Below are positions 31,201 to 40,665 of a stretch of DNA of 64,000 nucleotides, one piece after another; position 1 is the stretch's first letter, and each line of letters begins with the position of its first letter. The notes under the pieces are model-generated. The model saw only the letters and a program-made list of their open reading frames with translations, was not told the origin of the DNA and made no database searches. Source of the DNA: Asparagopsis taxiformis (Eukaryota; Rhodophyta; Florideophyceae; Bonnemaisoniales; Bonnemaisoniaceae); assembly GCA_030407315.1 (NCBI GenBank), contig JALQPE010002164.1, positions 1-64,000 on the forward strand, read 5' to 3'. The position numbers and the translations under genes were made by a program.

Positions 31201-32344
31201 GTATCCCAACCATGTCTGTAAACTTCAGAAAGCACTTTACGGTCTCAAACAGGCTCCAAGGCAGTGGCACGCTAAAATTGACGAGTTTCTCATATCTGAA
31301 CTCACATTCCAGAGCTCCCCGTACGATCCATGCTTCTATGTTAGGAACAGTAAGGATTCTATGATGATCATTGCACTTTACGTGGATGATTTGTTGCTGG
31401 CCTCTAGCAGCAGAGACTTATTGGACGAACTAAAGGAAGAGTTCTGCAAACGCTTCGAGATGAAAGACTGTGGCAGAGCTCGAGTGTGCCTTGGACTAGA
31501 AATTGTACGAGACCCTTCCAGAGGGCTGTTGCACTTGAATCAAACCCGATACGCCGAAAAGGTATTGGAACGATTCGGAATGGAAAACTCCAGCCCTGTT
31601 ACAACTCCAATGCAAGCTCAGATCTCGATTGGGGATACCGAAACAGAGGCAATTGACTCCACACTCTACCGCAAAGCCATTGGAAGCCTAATGTATCTAG
31701 CTGTGGGAACTCGTCCTGACATCGCGTTTGCAGTCGGAAGACTTGCTCAGTTCGTCGAGACTCCAACCAAATCTCTCTGGGTAGCTGTGAAGCGCGTTCT
31801 ACGATATGTTTCAGGTACTAAAGGTTTTGGGGTACTTTACAAGGCCTCAGAGGATCTATCACCGGTAGGATTTAGCGACTCAGATTGGGGAGGCTGCACA
31901 ATAAATCGGAAATCTACCAGCGGCTACGTCTTCATGATGGCTGGCGCAGCTGTGAGCTGGAAGTCTCGCAAGCAAAGCTGTGTAGCTCAGTCTTCCTCCG
32001 AGGCTGAATACATGGCCCTGAGTGCTGCTGTAAAGGAGGCTATTTGGCTCAGCAATATAGTTGGTTTCGGCAGCGGGAACAGCTCCGCAGATCCGATTCT
32101 CATCAATGTCGATAACCAAGGCTCAATCAAGATGGCCAAGAATGACGCATCGGGAACTCGAACCAAACATATCGACATCCAATATCATTTCGTCCGAGAT
32201 TGTCTACTGAAGGAGATGTTTGCAATTGACTACTGCCCAACATCTGAAATGATAGCCGACCTGCTGACTAAGCCTCTGCAACGCGTTCAGTTCATGAAGC
32301 TCCGAGAACTTATGGGTGTGTCAGCACTGTCATCAATCGAGTAA
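28268..32344 (+). CDS. Copia gag-pol polyprotein, intact
   Basis: 1358 residues from an ATG. Gag with UBN2-like helical region, CCHC zinc knuckle CTHCGRTNHTEPYC (about residue 224), aspartic protease DSA at about residue 309, integrase with the LWHERLGH...CEGC zinc site and the catalytic core, reverse transcriptase with YVDDL at about residue 1038, and RNase H (FSDSDWGG). The order PR-IN-RT-RH defines Ty1/Copia. No stop or shift, so it is potentially active. The coding sequence contains GGGGGAG purine tracts at 29831, about 29992 and about 30808 that resemble the 3' polypurine tract and recur in the other copies. Confidence 0.97.
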   Translation: MESNTSGIRIEKLDYSNFHSWKQKMELILGHREVDEMIDSELCPPRPTDPEELSKWLRKDKTARMAIGITLSDEMLKNVTHTTTALEMWQEICNVHQRHTLLNKLAARRDLYTATMRPGEQMLVYINRVRQMATVLTSMGVNIDDKEMAMAVLNGLPSSFQTLITALDAIGDEDPTFTFDKVRSLLLQEERRAAIQKPRGSSSDTAALVSTSGKPSGNINRKKCTHCGRTNHTEPYCWQKYGRPPRSRSNKPRTSAHISQRESNLTSMAAVAMDTEQNKDDEGKEYVCLLSSYSESLKEIHIASTWYIDSAATSHMTFDRTMFVSYKKLKPFSVTLGDKSTALAVGCGDVKLSILVNGKERVYLLKDVLHVPSFIFSLISVSTLTARGISVQFTNNGVILTKDGGAIATGHKRNGLYAIDLNVPPKERDIGIESACVASLQLWHERLGHFDKNGISRMAQISAVNGLRIKNDSSPKTHLCEGCVTGKMPRVAIPKSSLTRAFEILDLVHTDLAGPIEPRSKGGARYFVTFIDDKSRWLIVYPLHRKSDCFDAFQRFLCLAETQTGRVLRQLRSDGGGEYFSNEFCSFLEMKGIKRQTTCAYTPQQNGVAERMNRTLKDHIRTMLHHNSTPLEFWAEALSCAAYIRNRITSRSLPSGTTPFEIWHGRKPNIAHLRTFGSNCWYKIPDKHLQTLDYRSVKAIMLGYAEAQKAYTLWDFTNEKIVVSRDVIFDETKSKTVTKESDYTEFDTFSYETFENHTSENSPGSRTQKNSPPSPPSSPSTEHITSQPQSPPPTSASGPDVSIMNAPRKSSRARKPPGEWWKTTAIVSAAADSTPEHLLTFTEVTKGEEKGLWIEAIQSEMDSLHANRTWILVPRSEAVNLLSSKWVFKRKDIINDNGEHSIKHKARLVTRGFEQKYGIDYAETYAPVVKFCTLRMFFALTVHHDLFCDQMDVKTAFLYGDLEQEIYMEQPEGFVSPAYPNHVCKLQKALYGLKQAPRQWHAKIDEFLISELTFQSSPYDPCFYVRNSKDSMMIIALYVDDLLLASSSRDLLDELKEEFCKRFEMKDCGRARVCLGLEIVRDPSRGLLHLNQTRYAEKVLERFGMENSSPVTTPMQAQISIGDTETEAIDSTLYRKAIGSLMYLAVGTRPDIAFAVGRLAQFVETPTKSLWVAVKRVLRYVSGTKGFGVLYKASEDLSPVGFSDSDWGGCTINRKSTSGYVFMMAGAAVSWKSRKQSCVAQSSSEAEYMALSAAVKEAIWLSNIVGFGSGNSSADPILINVDNQGSIKMAKNDASGTRTKHIDIQYHFVRDCLLKEMFAIDYCPTSEMIADLLTKPLQRVQFMKLRELMGVSALSSIE

Positions 32345-32359
32345 GCCAAAGAGGGGGAG

Positions 32360-32834
32360 TGTTGAATCACTGCGAATAGGCCTCGAAGGCCTAATTCCGT
32401 GAGAAAACTTTGACTCTCGATTTCTCTATGAAGGAGTGCTCTGAGCGCTCCGAAACCTATCTCATTGTATTCAGCGTCACCGAATTAGTCGGGTAGCAAC
32501 TTCTCCGGGGCTCTTACGACACTCCATTACGGAGTAACTAGCCTCAGAAGTTTTAATTTGTTTGTCATAATTCAAATTAGTAATTAGAAATGCTAGGACG
32601 AGTTGAGGTCCTGGCACTGGGAAAAATGTTATGATATATGTACACGTGGCGATGGCATGATAGAAATCACACGTGTACCAGATTGGCAGGTGGTGATGGC
32701 AACGACAGACTGTCTGGACAAACCAAGAACAGGCTGTCCGACTCACCGTTGGCGCATCTCGCCAGTAGTAGAAATAATCTGGTGAGCTCGCAATTTTTAG
32801 TAAACACTGGTAAGCGACCATTTTGATTCTCACA
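32360..32834 (+). repeat. 3' LTR of Copia 1
   Basis: 475 bp, same as the 5' LTR. Followed by target duplication TTACA. Confidence 0.97.
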
Positions 32835-33353
32835 TTACAATCGAAGAACTGGGCGATCCGCCGTAAAATAAATACTATGTTAAAGCACGGTGGCTAGCCC
32901 TAAGTGAACTTCTACGGTTGTCGGGGGATAGGCTAAATACTGGTACAGTAGGGCGGTCGGAAAAACCCTAAGTGGGTTGCATGGCCAGCGCGGTCCACGC
33001 AGTGTGAGTGTGCTGTACAACAGTTAGTGTCAGTGTACATAAAAAAGTGTACCACTGGTTACACGTGTGTTGTGCCCAGTGATTCCGTGTGGTGCGAAAA
33101 ATTAGACCACTTATGAAAAATAAAATTTGACAATAAATTACGAATTTTGCGACATTACACGTCGTGCAGGCGTACCGCCACGTGGTATTGCACCACATCC
33201 CCTCACGCTAAAAACGACGCAGGTGGCGGAAGGGTGAAAAAATGATGGCACTCAACCCTATTTTCTTGGGCATATCCTTCGCTCCAAGTTTGCGGCAGAG
33301 TGGTAGTTCGCGCTTGTTTTGAGTCTAGGCACCGGTGATTCACCGTCTTCGGT
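32835..33353. other. structured non-coding element, right part
   Basis: Continues the region interrupted by Copia 1 (see 25094-26385). Contains repeated CCCTAAGTG words (about 32898 and 32968) and no gene. Confidence 0.35.
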
Positions 33354-34452
33354 ATGTTACCCTCGGGAAAAGAGCTTCGCGCACGCCCAAATGACCTGAG
33401 ATTGCAGGCGGCTGCGCCGTGGTTCCATGCTGGGTATCTTCCAGCGTTGCGGCTGTTGGATTATGTTGATTTGGATGGGTACCTTCCTGGCGGGATCCCC
33501 GCATGTGCCGTGCGCACATTCGAGTGGATAAGGCGTATCGCAGTGCGGGAGAACGATCTTTCCTGTTCAGTCCGGTGCTGGGCCGGTGGCCGGTGGCTCC
33601 GTGCGCGTCGAGAACCAGACCCCTGGATTCCGTTCGTTGAGGCGGTTCGCATAAAGATGGGCTACTTGAGAGGACCTTTCTTCCATTTTCGTGACGGCAT
33701 CGACCTATGGCGTTCTCGCAATGATCGGGAAGCGGGATATGTTCGACGAATGCTGTGTTTGCGGGGCCTGATACAGGCTTGGGAATCTATGGAGATCATA
33801 CCTGCTGTCGATCCCGCTGGGATACTTTGTTCGGAGAAGGTCCTTCCTGATGATTACAGGGATGCAAGGAAAGCCAACAGCTCATTTTGGTCAGACACGG
33901 TGCGCTTCGAGCGTCGTTTTCGATCTGAGCATGGGTACTTCGTCTTCTGGCACGACATCGAAGCTAATTGCCTTGTGCCTGCAGCGCTCGAAGGGCGCTA
34001 TGTACCCGTTCCTCCTTGGTGGCAGGATTGGGAAATGCCCCAAGGATTCTGGGCCGAACTTCCGCCAGTATTGGCATATGTGGGTTCTGAAGTTCTGCGA
34101 AATCCTAACTCTGGATGGTGGGTCGTCCATCGTACCCAATGGGTTGTGCATATTGCTTGCCATATACTTGGTCTGGGATGCTTTCGACACCGGTCGTCTC
34201 TGGTATTGCCCACCACATGTGTTGGGAGCCCTGCGGGAACTTCCCCTTGAGTACGTTCTTGGTGCGGATGGGGCGAACGATTTGCGGCGTTTCACGGTAT
34301 TGATAGAGAGAACGGATTGGGATTCTGTACCACCTCACCAATCGCAAAGACAGCAGTCGAAGCGCTACAATTTTTGTCCTGGGCGTACTGCATCCGAACA
34401 CAGTATACTAGCAGAAAAGAATAAAAAAATTAGAACAGAATTACCTAAATAG
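33354..34452 (+). pseudogene. unrecognised protein, probable single frameshift
   Basis: An ATG frame at 33354 gives about 245 coherent residues rich in Trp, Arg and aromatic pairs (FEWIRRIA, WWQDWEMPQGFWAEL). Past about 34090 a second frame becomes more protein-like, with a hydrophobic stretch (GLCILLAIYLVWDAF) and ALRELPLEYVLGADGAN, to a stop at 34452. I do not recognise the family. One frameshift between about 34050 and 34190 would join them. Confidence 0.4.
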
Positions 34453-34791
34453 TAAATTTGTGGCGTGGTTGTCACTGGTGACATGCACTGGCATGTATGA
34501 CACTTGATCGAAGGCACAGTACGATCGGACATCGATGTATGCATTGTTAGTATTGCCGAAACGCGTTGGCAATTTGCACCGGTCTTTGGAAAAGAACTTG
34601 CACAGAAGGATTGTCATGTGAGGTCGGATGTTCTTCTGGACATACTTCTACTCGTCAAGTCAACAGCCAACCATTTCCTCCTCCCGTGTATATTTTCGAA
34701 ACTTGCATGACTTTCGGGGTCAATCGTCATCACACCATTGCAACTCGCTTGCACCATCGTGCAGCTCAACTATATTTCCACTCCCTTCTCG
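34453..34791. other. intergenic
   Basis: No feature recognised. Presumably contains the promoter of the next gene. Confidence 0.4.
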
Positions 34792-35181
34792 ATGAGCAGT
34801 ATAGACGTGAAACCTCGTCTAGCACCGATAGTCGTTGAGGATGAAAATGATGTTGCGACACGATACGACCCGCGCGATACACATGCATTGGACCGCACGT
34901 ACTCTTCCGTCCTCCGCACTGTGTTCCAAGTCACTTTTGCTTGGGTGTCGTTGACCAGGCTCTTCACCCCGATTACAAATGCTCTTGGGATGCTTTATAT
35001 AGGTTCTATGCTTTGTCTACTTTTTGTTTCGGCTGCTCGCCATTCGCTGAATGCGAGGAGCATTCATAGCGGAGTCTTCCAAATTGACACATTGTCTCCA
35101 GTATTGCTCCTCGTTCTCGGCCTTACTGCTACTGTTGGTGCTGCGATATACTCACTGCAACGGTTTCTGCAAATGGAATAG
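34792..35181 (+). CDS. DUF202-like small membrane protein
   Basis: 129 residues starting MSSIDVKPRLAP. A short cytosolic acidic start leads to DTHALDRTYSSVLRT, matching the R/E-R-T-x-L-x-W-x-R-T type signature of DUF202 (the membrane domain of VTC1-like vacuolar transporter chaperones and YidH). Three hydrophobic helices follow (about residues 46-65, 68-85 and 100-120). VTC1-like proteins support polyphosphate synthesis at the vacuole, but no SPX or VTC partner is nearby, so that role is not established. An ATG further upstream (34738) is in frame but is less likely the start. Confidence 0.55.
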   Translation: MSSIDVKPRLAPIVVEDENDVATRYDPRDTHALDRTYSSVLRTVFQVTFAWVSLTRLFTPITNALGMLYIGSMLCLLFVSAARHSLNARSIHSGVFQIDTLSPVLLLVLGLTATVGAAIYSLQRFLQME

Positions 35182-35254
35182 CTCTTCCGATGGGATGATG
35201 TCTGCTAAATTTGGACTCAGGTCATCCGTCCCTAGTGCAAATCCAGAAAATTTT

Positions 35255-35302
35255 CGTCCACCGGTGGACGCAAAGACACAAAGACGTGTGACACGTCTTT
35301 GT
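35255..35302. repeat. two adjacent palindromes between convergent genes
   Basis: CGTCCACCGGTGGACG (35255-35270) and a 25-nt hairpin (35278-35302, arms ACAAAGACGTGT) lie between the 3' ends of the DUF202-like gene and the PRMT5 pseudogene. Possibly a transcription end region. Confidence 0.6.
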
Positions 35303-35353
35303 ATTACTTCAGACTGATGGGATGCGTTTACTTAAATATACACATGCGAGCGC

Positions 35354-37331
35354 TCAAGTATTCAAACCAATGGCATAGTATCGACTATTGGGGTTATAGA
35401 TTGCAATCACCGAAGGCTCGCTGATACGCCATTCATACCATACTCTACTTGACGATATGCAGCGCCACATATGCGAGGTTAGCGTTTTGCCACCCTCAAC
35501 ATACATGGGCGTCGAGAACATTCCGTCTGAAAATGTTTCTGGATTGATTGAAAGTTTCACATCCTTGTACAATAATGTTTCAAAGTAGCCCGTGAAGCCG
35601 TGAACAACGTTCGTTTCTGTGACCGGAAATTGCAACTTTTCGTATCGCGAGTTGTCTATCACAGCGCTTCGATTAGGGTGACTAAACGTAAACACAGCCC
35701 CGAGGTGCCGAAACAAGCTTCCCTCGGTGTATCTTGACCACGTACGATGTTTTCATCTCTTTGATTGATTACTCAAACGCTTTCACTTCATTATGTAACT
35801 GTGTAGATGACAAAGGCGCCAGAAAGCTTGTGTAGCTTTCTGGAATCGACACTCCATTCTCCTTCAGCAGGCTATTGGCTCCGTCGAGACATTCCGGTGA
35901 CAATTCATTATCTCCAAACGACCCGAGTAGTTCTGATACAATAATATCCGCCTGAACATGATCAGAGTCGACTCTCTAGTGATCGCATATCACTGGCAAC
36001 AATGATAACATTGTTCCATTCGAGCTCTTTCTTCATATTTCTTAGTGTCACAATGGCGTTTGGATTCTTTTCTACAGCACATATCTGCACATCTTTCCCT
36101 GCCGACTCTGCTGCTCGCAAACTGCGCTTTACGAGCGGTCCGCGTCCAGCTCCTAGTACCATGATAACTGGGGTTTCTGAACCATAATCTGTATCGACGA
36201 GGCATTGACGTACAGCTTCTTCATAAGCACTGTATTTGACTGGATCTTTCTCAAACGTTTCGTATGTTTGACTACCAAGGTTGTGAGCCAATGGTTGCAA
36301 GGGAGCCTGCAAATAGTCATAGTATGGTGCCTCGTATGTCTCTGCCTCGGATGAGCCGGGCATTTTGCCGAAAAGATGGGCCAAGTATTGAACAAATGGC
36401 CGATAACCATCACCACCTTTCACCTTGTGTGCACGGTCAGTAAGTGCGAAAAACGCTTTTCAGACCGTACGGTCTCATTTTGAACATAATCTTAATGAAA
36501 TCCTGATGTTTTCTGGACAACACGGGATAACCGACTCGGTTGGTGACATACGAAGAGGTGGAAAGTAAAACGACACGAACGGGCTCTGCAATCCATCGTT
36601 CCAACACCGCATGAGGAGGTAGATCCGCAGTAAGCTCTAATGCGACGTCGAGATTTGGATGTTCACCAAACAAGGTTCGAATTGTATTCCAAACTTCCCA
36701 TGGTTTGATTTCTCGCTCACTGGACAATGTCATCGTTGAGTCATCAAAGCCCATCGGCGGCACCTTGCCGGGCAGATCTAGAACAGGCAGTCGAAGCCAT
36801 AGCTGCAAGGTAGGATCGGACAACAGAGCTGCGGAAAGGCATCTTGCAGGATTAGCCACTCCCTGTGTACCACCATTCGGTTGCGGAATGACGAGTGCCC
36901 GCAGTGACATGTGAGCAGCAAAGGCAACTTTCTCGGGAATGCGGTTTCCGACGCGGCGCGAAGGACAGAGTTGGGACAATCTGGACGAATCCATGTTGAG
37001 AGCTTTGCGACAACACCAGCAATCTATTCGCTCGAGGACAATTCGAGGTCGGAGCGCGTCAACGGCTCGTCACGAATTATGGGTTGGCAGGTTTTGGCGG
37101 GCTGGGAGGGATCTAGGGGGAATCTGGAGCGAGGGTCTGAACTCCTACACGCTCATAGCGCGGATGCGCGAGCGGGGCGAGAACGAAATCACAGCCGGAG
37201 ATTTCTGCAAGTTCGAGCGAGGGGCGGAGACGTGGCACGGCTACAACATCCAGACCGATGTTGAGCTTGTGGCCGGTTTGGGGATGTGTGACCACAAAAA
37301 ATGAATCAATAAGTTTAATCCAGAAAATCAT
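35354..37331 (-). pseudogene. PRMT5: PRMT5-like protein arginine methyltransferase, decayed
   Basis: Pieces in different frames follow PRMT5 in order. The N-terminal TIM-barrel part has GLDVVAVPRL and GCDFVLAPLAHPRY (37331-37113), then SRLSQLCPSR and RWIAEPVRVVLLSTSSY (36994-36437). The catalytic part has YLQAPLQPLAHNL, YETFEKDPVKY (with the PRMT5-type F) and VLGAGRGPL (36423-35962). The double-glutamate segment [11 protein letters not shown] lies about 35930-35890 in another frame, and the C-terminal beta-barrel (FTFSHPN, HGFTGYFET, VWYEW) ends at 35354. At least three frameshifts, a stop near 35785 and loss of the conserved WFP segment after DGMFS show it is dead. PRMT5 makes symmetric dimethylarginine on Sm proteins and histones; an intact copy is expected elsewhere. 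Confidence 0.85.
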
Positions 37332-37350
37332 CTAACCGATGAGTTCAGAA

Positions 37351-39538
37351 CTATGCAAATACCGAAAGAGACTCTCTGATGCGCTTGGAGTCATCGACGG
37401 TTAACCTTTTGTCACGCTTCAGCTCTGTTAGACGAGCCAGGACCGAATTGGGACTGATCTCTGATACCCATTCATTTTTTTTTGCCTACGAGAGCTGTTC
37501 GATATTTCGACATGAATGGGTCTTTCGTATTTCCGTGCGCTTCGAGCCATGCAACATGGAGGCGACTAATATCACCTTCACAGTTGGTAACAACTCTTCG
37601 GATATGCGCAAGCCAGAAAGGGCAGTTCCTTTCAGAAGCTCTAACAGCAATTAAGTCGTTCTCAACGTAGCAGTAGTTGACAACAACTTCGTTTTCGTCG
37701 TCCACATTTGTTTCCGAAACAACATTATACCCCATCAAATTAGGAACATTCCAGTTTCCAGACTCAGGTGAAAGGAAACGGTTCCAGTGTGCTCGATCCT
37801 TCCTTGGTTTATAAATGGTGTCACGGAGCATCTCCAGATCCTCAACTTTTTTCCTATCGGCAATTCGAGATTCAGCAGCTGCAATCCCGCGAGATACTTC
37901 CAAGATGTTTTCTGGTGGAGATGTTTCGGTAGGAGGGGCTGAGAATAGGTTTGGCGTAAATTTAAGAAAGCCTCCGGAGCGTCCTGGATGTAGTGGATTC
38001 CATTCGCCTTGGCATGTTTCTTTAACTGAGGCAGTTGTCGGATGCCTCTCGTATTGACTTCTTGTTTCTCCGGAAGCTCTTGAGAATCGGAAGTACCTGA
38101 AGTGAGAGAAAGAAGGAACTTTTTGAAGGCATTTTGAGTTTTCAAAGAGTGTGGAGAGGTTAATGACGCGTATCATGTGGGCTACGAATGGTCTTGGTGT
38201 ATATGCCTGGGTTAGCTCATGGTGTAGATCTTGTAACGTTATTGCCGAGTTCGTTCGAAGCCTTTTAGACAGGCAGGAAAAGCACTGATCAATATCTTCA
38301 CGCGTATGACCAACCGGTAGGAATGACACATGTATCTCGGCAAAAACTTCGAGAGACACCAGACATTCAACATACGACATAAAATATCTATTCTTATTTT
38401 CGCGCGAGCAATTATCGACTTGGATGAACAGAACATCAGGTAACTTTCCTTCCATTGCTTTCCTACATAACCAGCGGTGAAGTGCCTCAATCACGTGGTT
38501 TGACCCTGTCTTATGTTCTTCAGTTATAGTTAGCAACATAAGCTTATTAGGACATGCATGCTCCAGAATTCCTGTTACATGAACTCGTATCTTGTGCCCA
38601 CGCTGTGTTCCCTTGGTCTCATACGGCCAGTGCGGAAGTTCAAAACAGCTTTGAGAAGCTCCATCAATAATGATACTGGCAAATTTGTGGGGAGAAATTC
38701 TGGCAGCTTCTCGATTCTTATAATACTGCATACGCTCCATTTCCAAAAACCGATGGTGGTTTTTCTGCATTTTTCGGAGCTCATCTGAGCGGGTACGGTC
38801 CATTCCAGCTTCTGCAAGTTCTTGTCTTAGCTTCTCACATATATCACATTTGGAGAACCTGTGTACGCGCCTGCACTTGACGTTTCTGCAGTTGGACCCC
38901 CAAACTTTTATAAAGTACGCATAAGTTGGGGCTGGAATTATGTTGCCCATTCCATCGTGCTCATTCCAGTGAGTTTTGAACATTTGGTACACCTGCTTTT
39001 TCTCGAAATAGGGCAAATGAAGCTCTCCGGAATCAGGCATTCGATTGGCAGTGCTTTCAGCCAAATTCACAAGGTAAGCATTGATAAATTCTTTTCCCAT
39101 CTGCCTAGCTCCGAGACCTGGCATTCTGAAAATAGACTTCGAGCCCCCTGAACGAGGAGTCTCTTTCACGGCACACTGCAAAAATCTTGATATTCCGAAA
39201 CCAATGTCGAGAAATGTAAAACATACCGGCCGGCCGTCAAAGTAGAAACGCTTTATTACCTTCTCATCGACTTTTACCAACCGAAGCATTCCTGTCAAAC
39301 ATATTTTTCGCTGTTCCTGAGACATCTGAAGCATTCTTTTCCTTTGTGCCTTGAAGTAACTGACCTTGACCTTGGTAAAGCATCGTTTACCTTTGCAGCA
39401 TTTCAGCTCAGATATATCAATAATAGATGACTCCTCAGCAAGGTTCTGACGTTTTTTCTTCAAGTCGGATAAAGTCTTCTGCTCCCAGTTGGGACGCTTC
39501 AGTGATGGATTCAGAGTTTCATTGACAGTTTCATCCAT
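37351..39538 (-). CDS. DUF7869/transposase-derived RNase H-like protein
   Basis: ATG at 39538; the main frame stops at 37472 (688 residues). The N-terminal half has a KCCKGKRC cysteine motif and VKCRRVHRFSKCDICEKL. The core shows three acidic positions in RNase H-like context: IIIDGASQS, IQVDNCSRENKN and GHTREDIDQCFS. These match the DUF7869 family, often seen in repeated genes of animals and algae and thought to come from a DDE transposase. The C-terminus (DLIAVRASERNCPFWLAHI) resembles an SH3/BAH-like tail. The stop follows an A9 run (near 37475). A one-base shift there opens a further 40 residues ending at 37351, so the annotated stop may be an indel. Confidence 0.55.
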
Positions 39539-40665
39539 CCAGCTCTAGTTTCCGAGAACTAATTTGAAGCTGATATTTTTGGAAAAGCACTCATTTCCAT
39601 GCCGAGGTTTACGCTCTTGATTAAATAAGTAATGCATGCACATCTGGTTGAGGCGGACCGCATGATTGGCTATCATGTAGGAGTTCTGCGAGAAGCCTCT
39701 TTAACTTTGTAACGTATACCAATTATACTATGTAATGTTTATTTCGATATGAACGCAGTTGAGCTTCCTCTCAAGTGGAACGGAAACTTGCGTGTTACCA
39801 TACGAGATATTTCATAACGGATGACAGCAGTCATATCACTGACATTCAACGAGACGATAAAAAGTGTAAATAAAACTTTGCACTGTTCATGAGCTGTAAT
39901 GTAACACCGCACATTGTTCAGCTTTGCTGTGAATTCGTTTAGGGAAACAAATTGGTCGTGATACAACCTGACAAACATAATATTTGAGACTGGGCCCATC
40001 AGGGCTTCCCTCCTCGATTTACTGATGATTCGTTCACACAGTTCTACGCAAAATAAAGCAAGTGGTTGCCAGAGAGCGGGTGAGAGGGTACTGCGTCGTG
40101 CAATGACACATTTTACGGTGCACAAATTTACACTACAAATTAAACAGAGAGACATGTTGTTCCTGGAGAAATTTCACATGCGTGTAAGAATCAGTGTGCA
40201 AGTATCAGCGGGCATTCGATGAGGAGATTATCAGAAAATCTCTTTTGGTATCTCTTACGAGGCTATCCACGCATGGAGATGATTTTAGTTCTCAGTATTC
40301 GGTCATATGTCATCGTGAATTTACAGTCACCAGTGATGTTTACAAGTAAGATTGAGCTTTGAAATTCTATCAAGTATCACATCTTTCCCGCCTTAATCGG
40401 TCACATAGCCTTCAATCATAATTTCTGTGCGTGTGAGAGAGCGGAGATATCTTCACTTCCTGATATTGAGCAACATCTCTTGTCCAAGTATCTCAATAAT
40501 TTCTTTACAACTACGCAATATCCGGCCCAATCTTATCCTCGTGTTCCATGCAGTTACTCTTCCCCTCGTCAGCATTTTCTACTATACACTGCCGATTTTT
40601 CGTTCTGCAAAACATCTACAGTGAACTCTAGCCCGTCACATAATTGCGAGCAGTGCTTCCCATGC
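39539..40665. other. intergenic region
   Basis: A minus-strand open frame (39739-40155) has no recognisable domain and low plausibility. No repeats stand out. Presumably contains the promoter of the ParB-methyltransferase gene. Confidence 0.35.

Larger units (their letters stand above)
26386..32834 (+). mobile_element. full-length Copia-type LTR retrotransposon 1
   Basis: LTRs of 475 bp at both ends (TGTTG...CACA) that look identical, and a perfect 5-bp target duplication TTACA (26381-26385 and 32835-32839). The primer-binding site follows the 5' LTR directly and a polypurine tract AAAGAGGGGGAG (32348-32359) precedes the 3' LTR. It carries a leader with an intron, an upstream zinc-finger ORF and an intact gag-pol. 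Identical LTRs and uninterrupted ORFs indicate a very recent insertion. Confidence 0.97.

Noticed and set aside
34453..34791. Coding exon upstream of the DUF202-like gene
   Set aside because: Open frames here show no domain, and the start at 34792 gives a protein of normal family length.
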